From positions 1-18,871 of the forward strand of contig DASQSZ010000078.1 of NCBI GenBank assembly GCA_035642125.1: a stretch of DNA of 18,871 nt, given 5' to 3'. A model generated the notes under the pieces. It did not search any database. It worked only from the letters and a program-made list of their open reading frames with translations, and had not been told where the DNA came from. This DNA comes from CALAED01 sp937891035 (GTDB taxonomy: Bacteria; Actinomycetota; Actinomycetes; Streptosporangiales; Streptosporangiaceae). Shown here piece after piece: positions 13,391-18,871 of the stretch (positions within the stretch are counted from its first letter, which is position 1; each line of letters begins with the position of its first letter). The translations under genes were made by a program, and so were the position numbers.

Positions 13391-15220
13391 ATGAGATCCA
13401 CCCTCATACGCGGAGCCCGACATCGACGTCCCTTTCTTCGAGGTGTCCTGGCCGCGGCCACGGCTCTCGTGCTGAGCGCAGGGGTCGCCGGCATCGCGGT
13501 CACCCAAGCGAGCGCCGCGACAGGGTGTCGTGTCACCTACACGATCACCAACCAGTGGAGCACCGGCTTCGGCGCCACGGTGAACATCACCAACCTCGGC
13601 GACCCGCTGACCAGCTGGACGCTGGCGTGGGACTTCCCCAACACCAGCCAGCGTGTGACGCAACTGTGGAGCGGCAGCTTCACCCAGTCCGGCCAGCGCG
13701 TGACCGTCACCAACGCCTCCTACAACGGCAGCATCGGCACGAACGCCACCGTGACCTCGCCGCCGGGCTTCAACGGCACCTACAGCGGCTCGAACCCGGT
13801 GCCGACGACGTTCACCCTGAACGGCACCGTCTGCACCGGCGGCACCACGACCACGCCGCCGACCACACCGCCCACCACACCGCCCACCACACCGCCGACG
13901 ACGCCGCCCACGACGCCGCCGCCCGGCACCCACGTCGACAACCCGTACGCGGGCGCGGACGGCTACATCAACCCCGACTACGCCGCCCAAGTGCGCGCAG
14001 CGGCGGCCGCGGCCGGCGGCACCCTCGGCACGCAGATGTCCCGGGTCGCCCAGCAGCCGACGGCGGTCTGGCTCGACCGCATCGCCGCGGTCACCGGCGG
14101 GGCCGGAGTGACCAGAAATCTGGCCGGGCACCTCGACGCCGCGGTCCAGCAGGACGCCGCGAACGGCAGCCGGCCGCTCGTGATCACCATCGTCGTCTAC
14201 GACCTGCCGAACCGAGACTGCGCCGCGCTGGCATCCAACGGTGAGCTCTTGGTGGCCAACAACGGCCTGAACAGGTACAAGACTGAGTACATCGACGCGA
14301 TCATGAGCGTCCTGTCGCAGTCGAAGTACGCCAACCTGCGCATCGCCGCGATCATCGAGCCGGACTCGCTGCCCAACCTGATCACCAACCTGAGCACCCC
14401 CAAGTGCGCGGAGGCGAACTCCAGCGGCGCCTACGTCCAGGGCATCCAGTACGCGCTGAGCAGGCTGCACACGCTCAGCTACCTGTACAACTACGTTGAC
14501 ATCGCGCACTCCGGCTGGCTCGGCTGGAGCAGCAACTTCGGCCCGGCCGCCGACCTGATCGCCAACACGATCAAGGGCGCGACCGGCGGCGTGAGCACCG
14601 TCGACGGCTTCATCAGCAACACCGCCAACTACACGCCGACCGGCGAGCCGTTCATGACCGCCAACCAGCAGGTCGGCGGCCAGCCCGTGCGGTCGTCCAA
14701 CTTCTACCAGTGGAACGACTTCATCGACGAGGGCACGTACGCCGCGGCCATGCGCAACGCGTTCACCAGTCGCGGGCTCTCGAGCTCCATCGGAATGCTG
14801 ATCGACACCTCGCGCAACGGCTGGGGCGGCTCAGGACCGCAGGGTTCCCGGCCGACCGGTGCGAGCACGTCGACCGACCTGAACACGTTCGTCAACCAGT
14901 CGAAGATCGACCGGCGCGTCCACCGCGGCAACTGGTGCAACCAGTTCGGCGGCATCGGCGTCCGGCCGACGGCCAACCCCGCCGCGGGCTTCGACGCCTA
15001 CGTGTGGATCAAGCCGCCTGGTGAGTCCGACGGCGCCAGCCAGCCCGTCGACAACAACGAGGGCAAGGGCTTCGACAGGATGTGCGACCCGACGTTCCGT
15101 GGCGGCCAGCAGGCCAACGGCGGAAACCTGACCGAATCCATCCCCAGCGCTCCGCTGGCCGGGCACTGGTTCCCGGAGGCTTTCCGGATCCTCGTCCAGA
15201 ACGCCTTCCCCGCGCTGTGA
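13391..15220 (+). CDS. Secreted CBM2-GH6 cellobiohydrolase (exocellulase)
   Basis: A 609-residue secreted cellulase. The signal peptide (1-42) has HRRPFLRG before the hydrophobic core, a Tat-like twin-arginine pattern, and an ASA cleavage site. Residues 46-148 are a family 2 cellulose-binding module closed by Cys46 and Cys148, with surface aromatics Trp56, Trp93 and Tyr111. A Thr/Pro linker (152-178) leads to a GH6 domain (183-609). GH6 signatures: VVYDLPNRDC with Asp276 (regulator Asp), IIEPDSLPNLITN with Asp325 (catalytic acid) and WIKPPGESDG with Asp547. The domain order and length match exocellulases of the T. fusca Cel6B type, which release cellobiose from non-reducing ends by inversion; the endo form usually has its CBM2 at the other end. 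ATG 13391 has AAGGAGG eight bases upstream. Controlled by the CelR/CebR box. Confidence 0.95.
   Translation: MRSTLIRGARHRRPFLRGVLAAATALVLSAGVAGIAVTQASAATGCRVTYTITNQWSTGFGATVNITNLGDPLTSWTLAWDFPNTSQRVTQLWSGSFTQSGQRVTVTNASYNGSIGTNATVTSPPGFNGTYSGSNPVPTTFTLNGTVCTGGTTTTPPTTPPTTPPTTPPTTPPTTPPPGTHVDNPYAGADGYINPDYAAQVRAAAAAAGGTLGTQMSRVAQQPTAVWLDRIAAVTGGAGVTRNLAGHLDAAVQQDAANGSRPLVITIVVYDLPNRDCAALASNGELLVANNGLNRYKTEYIDAIMSVLSQSKYANLRIAAIIEPDSLPNLITNLSTPKCAEANSSGAYVQGIQYALSRLHTLSYLYNYVDIAHSGWLGWSSNFGPAADLIANTIKGATGGVSTVDGFISNTANYTPTGEPFMTANQQVGGQPVRSSNFYQWNDFIDEGTYAAAMRNAFTSRGLSSSIGMLIDTSRNGWGGSGPQGSRPTGASTSTDLNTFVNQSKIDRRVHRGNWCNQFGGIGVRPTANPAAGFDAYVWIKPPGESDGASQPVDNNEGKGFDRMCDPTFRGGQQANGGNLTESIPSAPLAGHWFPEAFRILVQNAFPAL
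13846..13923 (+). repeat. Thr-Pro linker repeat within the cellulase gene
   Basis: Degenerate 12-base tandem units of the ACCACACCGCCC type encode the TTPP repeats joining the binding module to the catalytic domain. Central units are nearly identical in DNA, outer ones differ at third positions. Such linkers are flexible and, in actinomycetes, often glycosylated; unit number is prone to change by slippage. Confidence 0.85.
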
Positions 15221-15259
15221 CCCGGTAGCGCCGACCGCCTCCCGCGGCCGGCCCGCCGA

Positions 15260-15295
15260 CGGCCCTCGCCACATCCCCTCCAGTGGCGAGGGCCG
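15260..15295. terminator. Terminator between cellulase and methyltransferase (bidirectional)
   Basis: Perfect 13-bp stem (CGGCCCTCGCCAC 15260-15272 with GTGGCGAGGGCCG 15283-15295), 10-base loop. It lies 40 bases after the cellulase stop and 58 bases past the stop of the converging methyltransferase gene. Short direct repeats (CCGCCTCATG at 15293 and 15304; GGTATCCGCC at 15320 and 15331) follow it. Confidence 0.8.
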
Positions 15296-15352
15296 CCTCA
15301 TGTCCGCCTCATGAGGGCAGGTATCCGCCGGGTATCCGCCTCGTGCCGGGTG

Positions 15353-16120
15353 CTATGCCTCGGGCGCCGAGACGCGGATCTTCGACTGCCGATGCGGCTG
15401 CCGCTCCCAGTCGTCCATGAAGCGGGCCGTGAGCCCGTGCCGCTCGGCCAGCCCGACGAGGGTGTCGGTCCGGTAGTAGAAGTCCTCACGGAGAACGTGG
15501 TGCTCGGTGCCCTCGGTGCGGTCGAAGGTGAAGTCGAAGAACCCGCCCGGCGCCATGATCCGGCCGACGTGGGCCAGGCACTCGTCGATGACCTCGATCG
15601 GCGAGTGGGAAAAGACGCTGTGGGCGTGCACCACCGTGAACGCGGCATCGGGGAGGAACTCGAAGGTGAGATCTCGAACGGGCGTCAGATGCGGCAGCTT
15701 GGCCTGCAGGCCATGGTCGGAGAGCGTCCGCTGGGCCGCGATCAAGATGTCCGGTGAGATGTCGATGCCGTAGTAGTTGCCGGTCTCGAGGTAGTCGATG
15801 AACCGCCAGCCCGCGCGCAGGTTGCCGCACCCGATCTCGAGCATGCGATCCGCGGGCGTGAGGCCATGCGAGACCAGGTAGTCGAACTGCATCTTGCCGA
15901 GGGCCAGCCACCGGTCGTGGGTGGCACTGCCGACGGCCGCCTCAGCGCTCCTCGCCGCGTCCGACTTCATGACCGCGCGGTAGTAACTCACGTGGTCGCG
16001 CGTCTTCAGGCGCAGCCACGTGTCGCGGGCGAGCCGGCGCACGTACGGGGGGACCCGGCGCGGGCGGCTGACGGCGTACCGAACCTGATATGACAGCCGG
16101 GATCTATCCTTAGTCGCCAC
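15353..16120 (-). CDS. Class I SAM-dependent methyltransferase
   Basis: A 255-residue cytoplasmic protein with a Rossmann-type methyltransferase core. Motif I is MLEIGCGNLRAGW (93-105), the acidic ribose-binding residue is Asp120 in YYGIDIS, and the VVHAHSVFSHSP segment fits motif II/III with the substrate-side loop. The first 90 residues are basic (RRLARDTWLRLKTRD), without a membrane segment. Substrate cannot be told from sequence; the GNLRAGWRFIDYL wording occurs in methyltransferases near cell-surface sugar or lipid genes, but no such genes are beside it. I place the start at GTG 16120, where the Rossmann fold is complete and the DNA just upstream turns AT-rich (CATATTTAC, possible -10, short leader). 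The frame stays open to 16315 but that part overlaps the next gene. ATG at codon 51 is an alternative. Confidence 0.82.
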   Translation of the reverse strand: MATKDRSRLSYQVRYAVSRPRRVPPYVRRLARDTWLRLKTRDHVSYYRAVMKSDAARSAEAAVGSATHDRWLALGKMQFDYLVSHGLTPADRMLEIGCGNLRAGWRFIDYLETGNYYGIDISPDILIAAQRTLSDHGLQAKLPHLTPVRDLTFEFLPDAAFTVVHAHSVFSHSPIEVIDECLAHVGRIMAPGGFFDFTFDRTEGTEHHVLREDFYYRTDTLVGLAERHGLTARFMDDWERQPHRQSKIRVSAPEA

Positions 16121-16232
16121 ATTCCCGAGTAAATATGACGCTGCGCATGTCTGTCCTGCCTTTCTGGTGACAGGGGCCACAAATGGGGCACTGCCGTATT
16201 CCCCTGACCCTGCCTCCGGCCCCGGGCCGGGC

Positions 16233-17096
16233 TTACCCGAACGCCGCGTCGGCGAGCAGGTCGACCTGGTCGAGGTCGGCGGAGCACGGGAAGCACACCA
16301 ACTCGTCGCAGCCACCTGCGGCGTACGCGTCGAGCGCTTGGCGGATGGCGCCGGGGTCGGTCATCGCCAGCCCCTCGGCCATGTCCGGCTGGAGCCCCAG
16401 GAAGCCGTAGTAGTCGGACAGGTAGGCGCGCGCGTGCTCCAGCGCTCGTGGACCGAGCGAGAAGTACGCGAGTCCGAGGAGCCGCGGGTTGCCGTCGCGG
16501 CCCTGCCGCTTCCACTCGGCTCTGGCCCGCTCCGCGAGTTCGGCGAAGCCCTTCGGGTCGGAGCCGCCAGCGATCCAGCCCGAGCCAAACGTCGCGGCTC
16601 GCCGGAACGACGCGTCGGACGTGCCCCCGATGATCACTTCGGGGTCGCCCTTGGGGAGCCGGGGGCCGATGGCGCCCGCGGTTCCGCGGCTCTCCCCCGC
16701 CCAGATCCGCTTCATCTCCGCGAGCATCGCCTCGAAGCGCGCTCCGCGATCGGCCATCGACGCCCCGGCCGCCTCGAAGTCGTCGGGGCGACCGCCCACC
16801 GCCATGCCGAGCACCAGCCGCCCGCCGGACAGCCGATCGACGGAGGCGGCCTGCTTGGCCACCACCGCCGCGCTGATGCGTGAGGGCGCGAGGAGAATCG
16901 TCGTCGCGAGCCGGATCCGCTCGGTCACCGCTGCGGCCGCGGCCAGCGCGATGAACGGCTCGTAATTGTCGTACACGATCCGGTCGATCACGCCGAGGGA
17001 AGAAAAGCCGCGCTCTTCCGCGCGCCGCGCCCACCGCACGATGTCCGGTCCCTCGGCGCCGGGGATCGTGGACGGCAGGCCGATTCCGATCTGCAT
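16233..17096 (-). CDS. LLM-class F420/FMN-dependent oxidoreductase
   Basis: A 287-residue TIM-barrel flavoprotein of the luciferase-like family. It opens with MQIGIGLPS and has ARRAEERGFSSLGVIDR, TTILLAPSRISAAVVAKQAASVDRLSGGRLVLGMAVGGRPDDF, and EVIIGGTSDASFRRAATFGSGW, the typical strand-helix wording. Members use F420H2 or FMNH2 for hydride transfer or monooxygenation of small molecules; the cofactor and substrate are undetermined. ATG 17096 is preceded by GGAGGT at optimal distance, and by a second identical GGAGGT 12 bases further up, part of a perfect tandem repeat. A longer frame to 17156 would translate the repeat as TEVITEVI, which I judge unlikely. The gene is divergent from the FAD oxidoreductase and 112 bases ahead of the methyltransferase, so the latter might be cotranscribed. 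Confidence 0.9.
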   Translation of the reverse strand: MQIGIGLPSTIPGAEGPDIVRWARRAEERGFSSLGVIDRIVYDNYEPFIALAAAAAVTERIRLATTILLAPSRISAAVVAKQAASVDRLSGGRLVLGMAVGGRPDDFEAAGASMADRGARFEAMLAEMKRIWAGESRGTAGAIGPRLPKGDPEVIIGGTSDASFRRAATFGSGWIAGGSDPKGFAELAERARAEWKRQGRDGNPRLLGLAYFSLGPRALEHARAYLSDYYGFLGLQPDMAEGLAMTDPGAIRQALDAYAAGGCDELVCFPCSADLDQVDLLADAAFG

Positions 17097-17097
17097 T

Positions 17098-17121
17098 ATT
17101 ACCTCCGTAATTACCTCCGTA
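17098..17121 (-). repeat. Perfect tandem 12-base repeat duplicating the ribosome-binding site
   Basis: ATTACCTCCGTA on the plus strand occurs twice back to back (17098-17109 and 17110-17121). On the minus strand each unit carries GGAGGT, a perfect Shine-Dalgarno core, so the flavin oxidoreductase gene has two identical ribosome-binding sites in line. Confidence 0.9.
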
Positions 17122-17123
17122 CG

Positions 17124-17152
17124 AAATGTGCGGTGATCGAATGGTTCGTCAA
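17124..17152 (-). promoter_or_regulatory. Candidate promoter of the LLM oxidoreductase gene
   Basis: On the minus strand TTGACG (17152-17147) stands 17 bases before ACATTT (17129-17124). The -35 is good, the -10 poor (3 of 6). A GGTT-CGTC-AACC inverted repeat (17143-17154) overlaps the -35. Confidence 0.35.
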
Positions 17153-17264
17153 CCAACCCACACCCCGCTCCGGGTCATCCTGCCCGCATAGATCACGTCC
17201 TACCGCTCGCGGCCGACCGGCGCCTGCGGTGAGAATGGCCCGGAGGATCTCGGGAGGTGCGGCC

Positions 17265-18548
17265 ATGAACGGCCCACGCGACACACGCGGGCCCCGCGGC
17301 GCCGTGGTCGTCGGCGCCGGCATGGCGGGGCTGGCGACCGCCTGGTTTCTGCGGCGACATGGGCTCGACGTCACCGTCGTGGAGCGGCGGCACGTCGGGG
17401 CCGGCGCCTCGTGGGGGAACGCCGGCTGGCTGTCCCCCGCCCTCACGGCGCCGCTCAACGAGCCGGGCACGCTCCGCCACGGGCTCCGCGGCCTGCTGAA
17501 ATCGTCCTCACCGCTGTACATCCCGCCGCGCGCCGACCCGCGGCTGGCCGCGTTCTTGCTTGCGTACACCTTCAACTGCACGCCCCGCCGCTGGCGCGCC
17601 GGGATGCGCGTGTTCGCCGCGCTTAACTCCCAGGCACTGGCCGCCTATGATCTGCTCGCCGAGGGCGGGGTCGCCGAGCCGACCAAGCCGTCGGAGCCGT
17701 GCCTGCTGGCCACGCGGACGGCGGCCGAGCGCCGGCCGGTCGTGGCCGAGCTCGACCGGGTCCGCGCCGCCGGTCAGGAGATCTGCTACGACCTGCTCAC
17801 CGGTGACGAGGCGCGGGCGATCGAACCGGCGCTGACCGACCAGATCGGCGCCGCCGTGCGCGTGCACGGGCAGCGCTACCTGCATCCTGGGCGCTACCTG
17901 GCGGCGCTCGCCGACGCGGTGCGCGGCAGCGGCGGCAGGATCATCGAGGGCGCTCAGGTGACCGCGATCGATGATCGCGGGCCGAGGGTACGGGTCAGCG
18001 CCGCACGTGGGGCGAACGGAGCGGACCGCACCGAGCTGGCGGCCGACGTGGTCGTGCTCGCCGCCGGCGCCTGGCTGAACCGGCTGGCCCGCCCCCGCGG
18101 CGTTCGCGTCCACGTGCAAAGCGGCCGCGGCTACAGCTTCACCGTCTCCGGTACGGGGCTGCCGGCGGGCCCGACGTACTTTCCCGCGCACAAGGTGGTG
18201 TGCACGCCGCTGACCGAGGACACCGCGCGCATCGCCGGGACGATGGAGTTCACCGGCCCGGACCGGCCGCTGGACGCCCGCCGGATCGACGCCATCGTCG
18301 CGGCCGCCCGCCCGCTGCTGCGCGGCGTCGACTGGGCCGGGCGCACCGACGAGTGGACCGGCCCCCGCCCGTGCACCGCCGACGGCCTGCCGCTCGTCGG
18401 GCCGACCTCCTCACCACGGGTGTACGTCTGCGGCGGCCACGGGATGTGGGGCATCGCGCTCGGCCCGCTGACCGGGCGGCTGCTCGCCGAGGCGATCGCG
18501 ACCGGCCGGACGCCGCCCGCGCTGGCACCGCTGCGCCCGACGCGCTGA
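17265..18548 (+). CDS. FAD-dependent oxidoreductase, DadA / D-amino-acid dehydrogenase-like
   Basis: A 427-residue protein of the DAO superfamily. Residues 13-40 form the FAD-binding Rossmann start with GAGMAG (17-22) and terminal Glu40; GASWGNAGWLSP (47-58) is the DadA-like flavin-site motif; VVVLAAGAWLNRL is the second FAD segment; the C-terminal GGHGMWGIALGPLTGRLLAEAI closes the FAD site. Relatives oxidatively deaminate D-amino acids, glycine, sarcosine or other amines to oxo acids and ammonia, passing electrons to oxygen or to the respiratory chain. Which substrate is used cannot be seen. ATG 17265 with GGGAGG eight bases upstream is preferred; an in-frame ATG ten codons earlier has a weaker site. 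The stop is only 14 bases from the stop of the converging terpene-cyclase-like gene, with no terminator between. Confidence 0.88.
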   Translation: MNGPRDTRGPRGAVVVGAGMAGLATAWFLRRHGLDVTVVERRHVGAGASWGNAGWLSPALTAPLNEPGTLRHGLRGLLKSSSPLYIPPRADPRLAAFLLAYTFNCTPRRWRAGMRVFAALNSQALAAYDLLAEGGVAEPTKPSEPCLLATRTAAERRPVVAELDRVRAAGQEICYDLLTGDEARAIEPALTDQIGAAVRVHGQRYLHPGRYLAALADAVRGSGGRIIEGAQVTAIDDRGPRVRVSAARGANGADRTELAADVVVLAAGAWLNRLARPRGVRVHVQSGRGYSFTVSGTGLPAGPTYFPAHKVVCTPLTEDTARIAGTMEFTGPDRPLDARRIDAIVAAARPLLRGVDWAGRTDEWTGPRPCTADGLPLVGPTSSPRVYVCGGHGMWGIALGPLTGRLLAEAIATGRTPPALAPLRPTR

Positions 18549-18562
18549 ACCAGGACGCCGCG

Positions 18563-18871
18563 TCAACGGACGTCGATCTCCACCACCTCCGGGCGTCGCC
18601 CGGCGGATTCGAGCGCCGCGAGCACCGCGGCACGGGTCAGACCGGGTAGCGCGAAAAGGTCCTTGCCGTGGAAAAGCGGCGGGCCGGATGGTACGTCCGA
18701 TCCGTCGCGTCGCAGCAGCCGGATGAGGAAGCCGCAACCGCGGGCCGCGGCGCGCGCGACGACCGGATCCCCGGTGCCCGCGCCGGTGCCCGCGCCGGAG
18801 CCGGAGCGCGTGTGCAGCAGCGTCTGGACCGCGTAGGCCGTCTCCTCGGCGGTGCCCCGCCAGCGGCCCCA
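18563..18871 (-). CDS. Probable bacterial class II terpene cyclase, C-terminal fragment (cut by window edge)
   Basis: The last 102 codons of a gene entering from the right edge. The visible part reads WGRWRGTAEETAYAVQTLL, an alpha-helical repeat of the squalene-hopene/copalyl-diphosphate cyclase type (the QW-like and AEETAYA wording), then after about 50 residues PPLFHGKDLFALPGLTRAAV, which resembles the closing segment (P-P-L-W-H-x-K-D-L) of bacterial labdane-type class II diterpene cyclases. The catalytic DxDD motif would be upstream, outside the window, so the assignment rests on the C-terminus alone. A Gly/Ala/Thr insert (GAGTGAGTG) comes from a 12-base tandem repeat. Alternative: another prenyltransferase/squalene-oxidase-repeat protein. 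The stop TGA is at 18565-18563. Confidence 0.62.
   Translation of the reverse strand, partial: WGRWRGTAEETAYAVQTLLHTRSGSGAGTGAGTGDPVVARAAARGCGFLIRLLRRDGSDVPSGPPLFHGKDLFALPGLTRAAVLAALESAGRRPEVVEIDVR
18773..18796 (-). repeat. In-frame 12-base tandem duplication in the terpene cyclase-like gene
   Basis: GGTGCCCGCGCC occurs twice in direct succession on the plus strand (18773-18784, 18785-18796), coding GAGT GAGT on the minus strand. It lies in a loop between helices, where a length change should be tolerated. Confidence 0.8.

Noticed and set aside
13846..13923. Regular short repeats that might suggest a CRISPR array
   Set aside because: They are contiguous 12-base units without spacers and encode a Thr-Pro linker in frame.
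13361..14509. Long minus-strand open frame of 382 codons opposite the cellulase
   Set aside because: It mirrors a gene with full CBM2 and GH6 motifs, has His/Arg/Gly-rich low-complexity sequence, and is explained by G/C third-position bias of the real gene.
16211..16232. CCGGCCCCGGGCCGG palindrome after the LLM oxidoreductase as terminator
   Set aside because: Only about 6 bp can pair around a three-base loop and no tail follows, so termination before the methyltransferase gene is not supported.

Overview
The window is very GC-rich, with strong G/C third-position bias, GTG starts, four- to twenty-base gene overlaps and large gene families typical of high-GC Gram-positive soil bacteria. I infer a filamentous actinomycete (Streptomyces or Streptosporangiales type); genus cannot be fixed from sequence reading alone. 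I see no rRNA, tRNA, CRISPR array, transposase or integrase, and no clear mobile-element boundary.

Layout. 1-468 (-): N-terminal part of an M20 metallopeptidase, cut by the window edge. 469-887: no convincing gene; holds a strong hairpin that probably ends the next transcript. 888-2369 (-): an unusual three-part protein, a Xre-type helix-turn-helix joined through a beta-rich middle region to a complete peptide deformylase domain. Divergent from it is a small unrecognised protein (2521-2814, +); the space between them is AT-rich and repeat-bearing. 2892-9883 (-): a compact six-gene block in the order solute-binding lipoprotein, permease, permease, ATPase, ATPase (Dpp/Opp-type peptide importer), then a secreted C39-like cysteine peptidase that follows after only 20 bases. 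9884-10449: divergent control region. 10450-13021 (+): cydAB, a cytochrome bd-type quinol oxidase. 13391-15220 (+): a secreted CBM2-GH6 cellobiohydrolase preceded by a perfect CelR/CebR operator. 15353-16120 (-): class I SAM methyltransferase. 16233-17096 (-): LLM-class flavin-dependent oxidoreductase. 17265-18548 (+): DadA-like FAD amine/D-amino-acid oxidoreductase. 18563-18871 (-): C-terminal end of a probable bacterial class II terpene cyclase, cut by the window edge.

How the parts fit. The most coherent unit is the peptide importer plus the exported C39-type peptidase: the peptidase may process peptides outside the cell that the importer takes up, or be secreted for another reason from the same mRNA. 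The cellulase is an independent, cellobiose-responsive unit with operator, ribosome-binding site and terminator all visible. cydAB is a standard two-gene oxidase operon without cydDC beside it. The Xre-deformylase fusion with its small divergent neighbour is the least understood unit and the best candidate for a poorly described system; its function is not known to me and should not be assumed to be housekeeping deformylation.
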